This document shows positions 27,853 through 35,929 of a stretch of DNA of 64,000 bases, in pieces. The stretch's first letter is position 1, and every line of letters begins with the position of its first letter. Below the pieces are notes generated by a model. The model had not been told where the DNA came from, made no database searches, and saw only the letters and a list, made by a program, of their open reading frames with translations. The stretch covers positions 1-64,000 of the forward strand of contig JAPDPX010000007.1 in the NCBI GenBank assembly GCA_034506255.1. The letters are read 5' to 3'. Made by a program: the position numbers and the translations under genes. Source of the stretch: a candidate division KSB1 bacterium (GTDB lineage Bacteria > Zhuqueibacterota > Zhuqueibacteria > Zhuqueibacterales > Zhuqueibacteraceae).

Positions 27853-28663
27853 GCGGTCACGGCTGCGGCGCGGGCTGGCCGTTGCGCTGGTGGCGGCCTG
27901 CGCCGGCACCGCCGCGGCTTTTGGCCCGCCCCGGCGCGATGCCGGCGGCACCCCACCGCTGCTCATCCAGGGGCCACAGGAAAACGTGCTGGCTGGCAGC
28001 CGCTTTCGCCTTTCATTTCAGGCGGGCACAGCCACAGATCCGGTCAATCGTCTTTTTGGCGTGGGTTTCGAGTTGCTTTACACCAACGGTCGTTACCTGC
28101 GGCTGGTAGACAACAGCCAGGCAGCCGGGCCATTGCTGGAGCCGAACACATACACCTTTCTCAAGCATGAGCCGGAGCGCGGTTTGATTTCCCTGGCGGT
28201 GAGCCGCAAACTGGGCGCAACCGGTGTGTCAGGCGGTGGCGAAATCCTTTCGCTCGCCTTCGAGGTTGCCGCCGACACGCCGCCGGGCACACTGCTGTGT
28301 TTTTCGCTCGGCGCGATCACAGCCAATGACTCGGCCGGCGCTCCGCTAGCGTTGCAAGCCGGGCCAAACGTCTGCCTGACGGTCGCGGATTTGAGCGTTG
28401 AAGTCACGCCCAATCCGTTCACGCCCAATGACGATGGCCGCAACGATCGCGTGGAATTCCGGCGCAACGGCGGCATTCCGGCGGCCTGGCGCATCTCGAT
28501 TCTCGATCGCTCCGCCCGCCTGGTGCGGCGCCTGCCGGCCGGCCAGAATTTCTGGGATGGCAACGATGACAACCAGCGCCCGGTTTTGCCCGACATCTAT
28601 CTTTACCTGATTGCAGACGGTGAAACGATTGTGAAACGCGGCGTGATTGCCCTGGTGCGCTGA
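27836..28663 (+). CDS. secreted cohesin-like protein with gliding-type C-terminal domain
   Basis: The 275-residue product has a signal peptide (GLAVALVAACAGTAAAF) and starts inside the previous gene at an ATG in the other frame. Residues about 45-185 look like a cohesin-type beta sandwich (LAGSRFRLSFQAGTATDP, ILSLAFEVAADTPPGTLLCF). Residues about 190-275 form the NPFTPNDDGRNDRVEF C-terminal domain used as a type-B sorting or FlgD-like module in FCB bacteria. It is probably exported to the cell surface, possibly by the PorP-containing system two genes upstream. Confidence 0.75.
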   Translation: MVAVIERSRLRRGLAVALVAACAGTAAAFGPPRRDAGGTPPLLIQGPQENVLAGSRFRLSFQAGTATDPVNRLFGVGFELLYTNGRYLRLVDNSQAAGPLLEPNTYTFLKHEPERGLISLAVSRKLGATGVSGGGEILSLAFEVAADTPPGTLLCFSLGAITANDSAGAPLALQAGPNVCLTVADLSVEVTPNPFTPNDDGRNDRVEFRRNGGIPAAWRISILDRSARLVRRLPAGQNFWDGNDDNQRPVLPDIYLYLIADGETIVKRGVIALVR

Positions 28664-28719
28664 CCGCGCCACACCGTCGCGCAGGTGGCGGGCAAAGGGC
28701 AACAACAGGAACAGACACC

Positions 28720-31161
28720 ATGAATCTCCCGACGGGAAAACGAGTGAGGGTGAGCCACCGGCTGAAACGCCTGGGCGTGTGCGCGCTGACCGGCCTGCTG
28801 GCCGCAGGCGGCAGCCTGAAAGCAGGCCCCGCACCTTCGGATCGCGGCCGCCCGTCAGCTTTGGCCGCACTGACCCTGAACTACAACCAGGTTGACGCCA
28901 CCGCCTTTCCGACAATTGTTTCCTACCTTGCCGTCATCGATCAGAACGGGGCGACGGTCGGGGGGTTGACACAAGACCACTTCGTTGTGCGGGAGGACGG
29001 CACGCGCGAGCTGCCCATTATCGTGGAAGAGACCACCATCACCGATGCCGGCGTGACCATGGTGTTGACGCTCGACCGCAGCGGCAGCATGGAGCAGGCC
29101 ATGCCGGCGGCCAAGCAGGCAGCCTCGACCTTTGTCAATCTCATGAGGCAGAACGATCAGGCCGCCGTGGTCAGCTTCTCGACGCGGGCCACGGTGGACC
29201 AGACTTTCACGAACGACAAGGCGCTGTTGCATGCCGCCATCAATGCCATGGTGGCACGCGGCGGCACCGCCATCTATGACGCCCTGTTGACCGCCGCCAA
29301 TTTGCTGACGGGCGTCACGGGCCGCAAGGCCATCATCCTGATGACCGACGGCGAGGACAAGGACAGCAACGCCACCCTCGACCAGGTGGTGCAGCGCTTT
29401 TCCACGCGCGAGGTGCCGGTGTATGCCATCGGTCTGGACCTGAATCCCGGCAGCATCGAGGAGGCCAATCTCGTGAGAATCGCCGCGGCCAGCGGCGGCA
29501 AGTATTTCTACAGCCCCTCGACGACCCAGCTCGAACAAATCTATCGTGAGATTGCATTGCTGCTGCGCCACTCCTACAAGATCACCTACCGCACACACAA
29601 TCGCACGATGGACGGCACACGGCGCCAGGTGCGCATCGAGGTCAACTATCAAGGCATGACGGCGGCGGGCAACAACAGCTACGTTGCACCGCTGCATGTG
29701 CCGACGATTGCGCCGGCGGCGGACACTCTGCCGGCGCCGATGCAGGCCTTTCCGCTGCGTCTCGAGATTCCCGCGACCAGCTTGTACATGTACAATCTCC
29801 ATGATCTGCGCGTGGTGCTGCGCTATGACAAGCGCTATCTCAAAGTGAAAACGCCGGGGCGGCAAAACATCGTGCCGCTGGGCTTCTTCGGCCAGGCAGT
29901 GGATTTCACCTTCACCAGCGGCGTGGACACGGCACAAGCACTGGTGATGATGCGCTTCAAGCGCAATCTCAATCTGCCACCGGCAGAGGGCCGGGGTGGC
30001 CTCGCGCAAATCACTTTTCTGGCCAGCGCCGCCCTGCCGGACAGCACCCCCCTGCGTTTCGAAATCGTTGCGCTTGAAGCACGCGACGAAACCGGCTGGC
30101 CGGTGGCCGTGCAGCCGGATCATCTCACCCTGCTGAGCGAGGGGTTGATCGTCTGGCCGGGCGACACCAATCACAATGGCGTCGTGGAGCTCACCGATGT
30201 CACGGTTCTCGGCGTGCATTGGGGCCGAACCGGTGCCGGCCGCCCGGGCTATGCCGACTTGCATGCCTGGCAGCCGCAGATCGCCAGACGTTATCCGCGG
30301 CCGGCGGTTGCCCACGCCGACGCCAACGGCAGTGGTCTGGTGGAGGAGCGTGATCTTTTTCCCATCGGTTTGAACTGGCGCAAGAGCGTGACGCCGCTGA
30401 TGCAAAAGACCAATACCCTCACCCTGGCGGCGCCGGTGGGCGTGTTGCAACAGGAAGTCGTTCCTGCGCACCGGCCCAATCACTTTCGCGTGCTGGTCAA
30501 ATTCGAGAATCACTCCAACGATCTTTTGGCAGGATTGGCATTTCGTATGGACTATTCAAACGAAGACATCACCGTGGTGGAGGCGAAAGCCGGCGAGGCA
30601 TGGGGCAGCACACCGCTGGTGTTGCAGCACGATGAGCCGGCGCGCCGGCGCTTTGCCATGAGCCTGATCATTCCGGCCGGCGAGCCGGTGCAAGCGAGCC
30701 GCGGCACGCTGGCGGAAATCACGGTTGCGGCAGCCACCCCGCCGCGCCCGGAGCAACTCGCCTTGCACCAGGCGGTGGTGGTTTCTCCAACGGGGGGAAC
30801 GCGCGAGCTGGAGGCACCCGGCGCCGCACCGGCACCAGCCAGCGCACCACCCCGGGAGTTTTTCCTGCACGCGGTTTATCCCAATCCCTTTGCACTTTCC
30901 GGCGAAGTCGCGGCTGCCACCCTGCGCTACGATTTGCCGGAAAACGCCGCGGTCAGCCTGGAAATCTTCAACAACCTGGGCCAGCGCGTGCGGCTGATCA
31001 CCTCGACCCTGGCGGGCCGCGGCCGGCATGTGGTGCCATGGGATGGCCGGGATGACCGCGGCCATCTGCTCAACAGCGGGCTTTATCTGCTCCGATTCGA
31101 GGCCGCCGGTGAGAGCGGCCGGGTGTTTCAAGCAACCCAAAAACTGATGTTGCTGCGATGA
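28720..31161 (+). CDS. secreted VWA protein with dockerin-like segment and FlgD-type C-terminus
   Basis: This 813-residue protein has a signal peptide (CALTGLLAAGGSLKAG). Its von Willebrand A domain (about 65-310) has an intact MIDAS start D119-R-S-G-S and TDGED. A cohesin-like region (about 335-470) follows. A dockerin-like pair of calcium loops comes next (GDTNHNGVVELTDVTVLG near 479 and ADANGSGLVEERDLFPIG near 533), then a second sandwich (about 565-700). The C-terminal FlgD-like domain (LHAVYPNPFALSGE to the end) resembles Por/FlgD secretion domains. It is probably an adhesin or scaffold displayed on the outer membrane by the neighbouring machine. The spacing to its neighbours is 56 and 49 nt. 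Confidence 0.82.
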   Translation: MNLPTGKRVRVSHRLKRLGVCALTGLLAAGGSLKAGPAPSDRGRPSALAALTLNYNQVDATAFPTIVSYLAVIDQNGATVGGLTQDHFVVREDGTRELPIIVEETTITDAGVTMVLTLDRSGSMEQAMPAAKQAASTFVNLMRQNDQAAVVSFSTRATVDQTFTNDKALLHAAINAMVARGGTAIYDALLTAANLLTGVTGRKAIILMTDGEDKDSNATLDQVVQRFSTREVPVYAIGLDLNPGSIEEANLVRIAAASGGKYFYSPSTTQLEQIYREIALLLRHSYKITYRTHNRTMDGTRRQVRIEVNYQGMTAAGNNSYVAPLHVPTIAPAADTLPAPMQAFPLRLEIPATSLYMYNLHDLRVVLRYDKRYLKVKTPGRQNIVPLGFFGQAVDFTFTSGVDTAQALVMMRFKRNLNLPPAEGRGGLAQITFLASAALPDSTPLRFEIVALEARDETGWPVAVQPDHLTLLSEGLIVWPGDTNHNGVVELTDVTVLGVHWGRTGAGRPGYADLHAWQPQIARRYPRPAVAHADANGSGLVEERDLFPIGLNWRKSVTPLMQKTNTLTLAAPVGVLQQEVVPAHRPNHFRVLVKFENHSNDLLAGLAFRMDYSNEDITVVEAKAGEAWGSTPLVLQHDEPARRRFAMSLIIPAGEPVQASRGTLAEITVAAATPPRPEQLALHQAVVVSPTGGTRELEAPGAAPAPASAPPREFFLHAVYPNPFALSGEVAAATLRYDLPENAAVSLEIFNNLGQRVRLITSTLAGRGRHVVPWDGRDDRGHLLNSGLYLLRFEAAGESGRVFQATQKLMLLR

Positions 31162-31210
31162 CCAACGCTTGCATGCCGGCCGCGGCCGATTTTACAGCGC
31201 GAGGTGTTTT

Positions 31211-31612
31211 ATGAACGGCGGCGGATTGATTCTGCGCCTGATCGACCTGGTCTTCATTCTCCTGTTCGGGTTCATTGTGATCTCGCAGATCAACACCAGC
31301 AAGATGATCAACCCGCCCAAGAGCACCGAGGCCAGTCCGCATCAGGACTCGACAGAAGTCATCATTGTCGGTGTGCTGCCCAACGGCGTGTATCCGATCA
31401 ACGACGGCCAGACAGTTTTGCCTGATTCCATGCGCCTGCAGCAATATTTGGAACAGGAGGCCAACAAAGCCCGGGCCGCCGGCAAGCCGCTGGGCGTGCG
31501 GATTCGAGCCAATTGGGATGCGCCGGTGCGCCACGGCTTGGCGGCCGCGCAAATCTGCAAAGACCTGGGGCTGCCCAAGGGCCTGGACGTGGTGCGAACC
31601 CTGCAAAAGTGA
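31211..31612 (+). CDS. minimal ExbD/TolR-like protein 1
   Basis: This 133-residue protein starts at the ATG at 31211 (GAGGTG upstream); the open frame to 31169 has no site. One N-terminal membrane helix RLIDLVFILLFGFIVISQI carries the conserved Asp that conducts protons in ExbD/TolR. A periplasmic alpha/beta domain follows (TEVIIVGVLPNGVYPINDGQ, VRIRANWDAPVRHGLAAAQ). It lies 57 nt before a second protein of the same design. Confidence 0.8.
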   Translation: MNGGGLILRLIDLVFILLFGFIVISQINTSKMINPPKSTEASPHQDSTEVIIVGVLPNGVYPINDGQTVLPDSMRLQQYLEQEANKARAAGKPLGVRIRANWDAPVRHGLAAAQICKDLGLPKGLDVVRTLQK

Positions 31613-31669
31613 AACGCGCGCCGGGCGCGGCAGTGGTGACAGATGAACCTTCGACTGCAGGAGTAACAC

Positions 31670-32077
31670 ATGGGTGGTAATCGTCTCATCATTCGGTTGA
31701 TCGATGTCGCCTTCATCATTCTGTTTGGCTTCATCGGCATCAGCGGCATGCGCACCGAGTATCTCGACCTGCCTTCCGGCTCGAATCCGCAGAAAGAGCC
31801 GCAGGAATTTGAGGAAGTCACTTTGCGCGTGCACACCGGACGGTTCGAGCTGCTGCAGCGCGGCCATTGGGAAAGTAGCACCAGCCTGGCCGAGCTGGAG
31901 CAGACGCTGGTGCGCCTGCAGCAGACGGCACAGCAGCGCCGGCGGGCCGTGCTGGTGAACCTGGAATCCGGCACCACCGCGCGCATGCAAGATTTGATTG
32001 ATGTCATCGACATTTGTCAGCGTCACAATATTGCGAAGAATCTCAGCTATGCGATCGCTCAGCAAGAAAATCGCTGA
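31670..32077 (+). CDS. minimal ExbD/TolR-like protein 2
   Basis: This 135-residue protein has GCAGGAG upstream of the ATG. The single helix RLIDVAFIILFGFIGISGM keeps the same Asp in the same position as in the first copy. The periplasmic part (EVTLRVHTGRFELLQRGHWE, RAVLVNLESGTTARMQDLID) is similar in plan but diverged. The gene overlaps the TonB-like gene by 29 nt. Two non-identical ExbD proteins suggest a hetero-dimeric rotor-type subunit. Confidence 0.8.
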   Translation: MGGNRLIIRLIDVAFIILFGFIGISGMRTEYLDLPSGSNPQKEPQEFEEVTLRVHTGRFELLQRGHWESSTSLAELEQTLVRLQQTAQQRRRAVLVNLESGTTARMQDLIDVIDICQRHNIAKNLSYAIAQQENR

Positions 32078-33173
32078 CAGCAGAAACCTGCTGCCCCACT
32101 CGCTCGGCACCTCGGTGCTGCTGTTGTTGGCGATCTACCTGCTCGCCCATTTCATCACCTACAACCTTTTCGCCGAAGAAATGGTTGTGGCGGAGAAATT
32201 CGAGATTCGCGAGATCGAGAAGCTGGAGCTTCCGCCGCCAAAAAAGCTGGTGCCGCAGCCGCAGAAATTCGTGAGCCGGCCCGTGTCCGCTCCCCCTCCG
32301 GCGCCGGTGGCACCCCCGCAACCGCAGCCGCGGGACAATCCGTCCGCAGAGACCAAGACCCCGCAAATCGACGTGGCCAATCTGGTGGCGTCCTTGAATT
32401 CGCGCTCTCTGTTGTCGCCGCAGGTGACGGCGGCGCGCTCACGGCCGGGTGAACGCAACAATGTTTCGCAGGTGAAAATTCAAACAGAGGCCGCGGCATT
32501 GCAATTCGATCCTGCGGCGGCTTTGGCTGCGGCGGTGGCGGCGGGTACGGGGCGCAGCCGCGTGGGCTCACCCGGCAACATGCGCGGCGCCGGCCCGGGT
32601 GCGGGCGTGGACCTGGGGGAGGGCTCCGGCGCGGGCGTGGATGCCGGGGATGCCGGACTCTCGTTCGGCACAGGCACAGCGGGCCGGCGCTCCGGCAAGG
32701 GCGCGGGCAATGGCCTGGGAAACGGCACCGGCATCGGCGTGGGCGCGGGCAGCGGCTTCGGCGTGGGCGCCGGTGGCGGCGAAGCGGGCCTGGATATTCA
32801 TGAGTTGATCAAATGGATGAAGGCGCATCCCGGTGTCATTCCCCGGCTGGTGCAATACGACATGAACCACCAGCCGGGGGATCTCGCCTCGGCCGTCACT
32901 TTCACCAGCAACGGCCGCCGTTTTCAGATGTATTTGTCCTGCAACGAAAATGATCTGCTGCTGCGCATTTGTTTGATCGAAGCGGACAAATTCATCATGC
33001 TGAAAGACAACGGCATCAAGGAGAAGAGTAATTTTCTCTCGACCGGCGGGGTGGTTTATCAGGGCGGCGCCATTCAATCGCTCATTTCTGCGCGCCAGGC
33101 ACCCGGTGATCTGGCACAACAGTTTTATCGCATTTTTTGGTCGTGGTGGGAAACGGAACGAGTGAAAAAGTGA
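32049..33173 (+). CDS. TonB/AgmX-like energy transducer, Pro- and Gly-rich
   Basis: The 374-residue protein has one N-terminal membrane helix (about 18-38, SVLLLLAIYLLAHFITYNLF) and a TonB-style Pro/Lys stretch (PPPKKLVPQPQKFVSRPVSA). A long Gly/Ala repeat region runs over about 165-250 (GAGPGAGVDLGEGSGAGVD, GNGLGNGTGIGVGAGSGFG). A folded C-terminal domain of about 120 residues begins LDIHELIKWMKAHPGVIP. The C-terminal domain is not the classic TonB fold that I recognise. It starts inside the second ExbD-like gene and probably links the inner-membrane motor to the outer membrane. Confidence 0.72.
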   Translation: MRSLSKKIADSRNLLPHSLGTSVLLLLAIYLLAHFITYNLFAEEMVVAEKFEIREIEKLELPPPKKLVPQPQKFVSRPVSAPPPAPVAPPQPQPRDNPSAETKTPQIDVANLVASLNSRSLLSPQVTAARSRPGERNNVSQVKIQTEAAALQFDPAAALAAAVAAGTGRSRVGSPGNMRGAGPGAGVDLGEGSGAGVDAGDAGLSFGTGTAGRRSGKGAGNGLGNGTGIGVGAGSGFGVGAGGGEAGLDIHELIKWMKAHPGVIPRLVQYDMNHQPGDLASAVTFTSNGRRFQMYLSCNENDLLLRICLIEADKFIMLKDNGIKEKSNFLSTGGVVYQGGAIQSLISARQAPGDLAQQFYRIFWSWWETERVKK

Positions 33174-33226
33174 ACAGTGCTGCCCTGCGCCGCCGATGGT
33201 CAGCAGGAGCAGCAGCAAAGGTTGCC

Positions 33227-34678
33227 ATGATTCGCATCCCCGGTTTCATCCTGTTTGCCGCGGCTCTGCTGCTGGGCTGCGGCGCCGCGGGCAAAGCCAG
33301 TCGCCGCACCGCCCTGCCACCCGGCTTGGACAGCACGACGGTGGTGCAGGCTTCGCTGGTGGCGCGGCAAAACTTCGTGTCCTCCGGACGCGAGAAAAAG
33401 GCGGCCGGCCTGACACAGATGGGCCAGGAGCGCCTGCAAAAGGTCGATGCCTTCTGGCAATATTTGGAGAAACAGGAAGGCGAGGCCACCGCCCTCACGC
33501 CCGAGCAACAGGCCGGTTTCGAGCGTGCCCTCCGCGAGGGCGCGAAAAGCATGAGCGCATGGCAGAATTTCACCCAGGGCGACGAGGCCAAAGAGCGCTC
33601 GCAAGTCGCGCGGCAATACTGCCTGGAAGCCCAGCGCTTTCTCGAGGAGGCGCTGCGCCTCAATCCCTTCGATAAAAACACCCGTCTGCTGCTGGCCACG
33701 ACTTATTACAATTTGCAGCGCCTCTTCGGCCTGGAAAAAAACTACACCCGCGCCGTGGAAATTCTCGAACGCCTGGTTCGTCTGGAAAAGGGCGAGCATG
33801 CGCCCTACCGCCTGCTGGCCGAAAATTACTTCGAGTTGAAGAACTACGAAGCGGCGCTCGCCAACTACCGGCGCGCCGAAGAAGTGATGCGGCAAACAGC
33901 CTTTCTCACGCCCCCGGACTCCGCCACGCTGTTCTACTATGCCTACCAACAGGGTGCCGTCCTGGCCCGTGCCTATGATGCCGCCGGCGCCCTGCAAGCC
34001 TTTGAACGTGCCAAACCGCTGGCACGCACCGCGCAGGAAAAGCAGGACATCGAAAATTATCTCAAATGGATCAACTGGGATGGCGGCAACATTCGCGCTT
34101 CCGAGCAGTGGGACAGGGTGCTGGAACTGGAGGCGCACAAGCAATATGCGCAGGTCGTGGAGGCCTGCCGCGGCATTTTGCCAACACTGCGCACAGCCCG
34201 CGCCAAAATGGCGGTGAACACCAAGCTTGCCGTGATGGAGTTCGAATATCTGCAAAAACCGGAAGCGGGCGTCGAACGCATGCGACAAGTCTTCGATGCA
34301 CTCCCGCCCGCTGCCGTGGAAAAGCCCCAGGATCCCGAGATCCAGGCGATATTGAACAGCTACGGCGCCATGCTGTATCGGCTGGGTGTGGAAGCGCGCA
34401 AGAAGGAGCAAAAGAAACTGAGCCTGGCCTATTTCAGCAAGGCCGCCTCCTTCCGCTGGGACAACGTGGCCCGCGCTTATCTCGAACTGGTGCCACTGGT
34501 GTGGAACACGCCGGAGGAGGCAATCAAGTATGGCAAGCTTGCGCTCGCTGCCAACACCCAGCTCTCACCCCGGGAAAACTGTGAGCTGATGTCGTTGATG
34601 ATCAAGGCGCACAAAAGCGCCGGGCGCTTCGAAGAAGCCAGAAGGTATTTTGAGGATTGGAAAAATTGCAGGCAGTGA
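33227..34678 (+). CDS. TPR-repeat lipoprotein
   Basis: The 483-residue protein has a lipoprotein signal (FAAALLLGCGAAG) and TPR-type helix pairs throughout, for example CLEAQRFLEEALRLNPFDKN, AVEILERLVRLEKGEHAPYR and YEAALANYRRAEEVMRQTAF. The start at 33227 follows AAAGG; the frame to 33137 overlaps the previous gene without a better site. TPR lipoproteins are standard partners of TolQ/TolR and gliding or secretion complexes. It is the eighth gene of the run that starts at 25151. Confidence 0.83.
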   Translation: MIRIPGFILFAAALLLGCGAAGKASRRTALPPGLDSTTVVQASLVARQNFVSSGREKKAAGLTQMGQERLQKVDAFWQYLEKQEGEATALTPEQQAGFERALREGAKSMSAWQNFTQGDEAKERSQVARQYCLEAQRFLEEALRLNPFDKNTRLLLATTYYNLQRLFGLEKNYTRAVEILERLVRLEKGEHAPYRLLAENYFELKNYEAALANYRRAEEVMRQTAFLTPPDSATLFYYAYQQGAVLARAYDAAGALQAFERAKPLARTAQEKQDIENYLKWINWDGGNIRASEQWDRVLELEAHKQYAQVVEACRGILPTLRTARAKMAVNTKLAVMEFEYLQKPEAGVERMRQVFDALPPAAVEKPQDPEIQAILNSYGAMLYRLGVEARKKEQKKLSLAYFSKAASFRWDNVARAYLELVPLVWNTPEEAIKYGKLALAANTQLSPRENCELMSLMIKAHKSAGRFEEARRYFEDWKNCRQ

Positions 34679-34733
34679 GACCACTGCACCCGGCGGCAGT
34701 GGTCAAACTCCCCCGATGTGGAAGGATGACGAC

Positions 34734-35387
34734 ATGCACAAAAGAATCTGTCTCTTTTCTCTGTTGTGTGCCCTGGCCGCCGCCGGCGCGGGTCCGGCAC
34801 AGAGCCAACCGCCGCGCGTGGAAATCGATCAGGAGATGATGCGCTACGCCATGGTCACTGATCCGGCAATGATTCGCCTGCTCGTGGAGGATTTCATGAT
34901 CACCGAAGACCGCGTCGAGAGGCTGAAAATCTACGACATCTTTGGCGACGGCTATGGCGAGGGCGATCTGGCGCGCACCTACCCCGGTGGCCAAATCTAT
35001 CTCATTACGCCCGGAAAAAAGGTGCAGGCCCTCATGAACGGCTGGCGCTTCGGCGACAACATCCGCTTCACCGCCAATGCCGATGACTCGCCCGAGACCT
35101 TCGAGAACGCGCCCGATTCCGTGCGCGCACTCGGCGCCATCTTCGCCTCCCTGCTGCGCGGCTTGCGCCGCAACTACAAAGGAACGCCCATCAAGATTGC
35201 CATGGAACAGAACCAGGGCGTCACCTCCATCGAGATGTGGGATTATGACAAGCGGCTGCTGCACTACACGCCGCCGCCCGTCACCAATCGCGAAGTGGTG
35301 AAGCCGGTTTACAACGTCATTTATCTCGAAAAGACCATTTCAGACTCTGTATACCTCGCCCCACCGGCCTCCGGCCGCACACGCTGA
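34734..35387 (+). CDS. secreted protein of unknown function, last gene of the envelope operon
   Basis: The 217-residue product has a signal peptide (LFSLLCALAAAGAGPAQS) and starts after GGAAGGATG. The mature part has charged helical segments (VEDFMITEDRVERLKIYDIF) and a sheet-rich centre (GQIYLITPGKKVQALMNGWR). No family is recognised. Position and strand place it with the ExbB/ExbD/TonB/TPR genes, 55 nt after the TPR lipoprotein. A hairpin at 35394 follows it. Confidence 0.7.
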   Translation: MHKRICLFSLLCALAAAGAGPAQSQPPRVEIDQEMMRYAMVTDPAMIRLLVEDFMITEDRVERLKIYDIFGDGYGEGDLARTYPGGQIYLITPGKKVQALMNGWRFGDNIRFTANADDSPETFENAPDSVRALGAIFASLLRGLRRNYKGTPIKIAMEQNQGVTSIEMWDYDKRLLHYTPPPVTNREVVKPVYNVIYLEKTISDSVYLAPPASGRTR

Positions 35388-35393
35388 TCGGAA

Positions 35394-35414
35394 AACCCCA
35401 GCCCGGCCGGGGTT
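35394..35414. terminator. hairpin between convergent genes
   Basis: AACCCC pairs with GGGGTT across a 9-nt loop, 6 nt after the stop codon and before the end of the opposing gene. There is no T-tract; it may act in both directions or be incidental. Confidence 0.4.
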
Positions 35415-35438
35415 GGAACATTGCCCCACAGACAGGTT

Positions 35439-35885
35439 TCATTCCGCCAAAAATTCCGCCAGCAGGCGCTGGTAGCGTTCCGCCAGCGCCTCCCGCTCCC
35501 CCTCCGCCGCCCAGGCCCGCAGCATGATACGATCATCTGCGTCAATCTGTGCCGCAAGCACCAGGGCTTCGAGATAAAGTTCCAGCGCGTTTTGCCGTCT
35601 GCTGTGTGCCAGCTCCGGGTCGCCCCGCCGGCCTGCCAGCTCAGCCTCCGCCTGCAGAAGCCGCGCAGCGATTTTGATCTTCTCCCTCTTACCCAACAGG
35701 GCGGCGGCAGTGGCGGGCGCAAGTGAAACCAGCAGCTCGCGTTCGAGGCCGAGCAGCCTGCCCGGGGCCTGCGCCAGCTCCTGCTGCGCTTCGTCATACT
35801 TCTCCTGCTCCTGCAGGCGCAGAATGCGGCGCATGACTGTCGCAAGCTGCTGCAGCAGGCGCATCAGGTAATCACGTTCGATCAT
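35439..35885 (-). CDS. DUF6483-like helical protein
   Basis: The 148-residue protein begins MIERDYLMRLLQQLATVMRR and is almost wholly alpha-helical with TPR-like spacing (YDEAQQELAQAPGRLLGLER). The start and length resemble DUF6483 cytoplasmic proteins; I give this from memory and at low certainty. No signal peptide is present. It converges on the envelope operon, and the PhoD gene lies 44 nt upstream on the same strand. Confidence 0.65.
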   Translation of the reverse strand: MIERDYLMRLLQQLATVMRRILRLQEQEKYDEAQQELAQAPGRLLGLERELLVSLAPATAAALLGKREKIKIAARLLQAEAELAGRRGDPELAHSRRQNALELYLEALVLAAQIDADDRIMLRAWAAEGEREALAERYQRLLAEFLAE

Positions 35886-35929
35886 GACGGTGCTGGTTCC
35901 GGCTGCGACCGGTCATTGGCCCGGCCACT

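Noticed and set aside
28855..30513. 552-codon minus-strand frame opposite the VWA gene
   Set aside because: His/Arg/Gln-rich shadow. The plus strand shows intact MIDAS and calcium-loop motifs.
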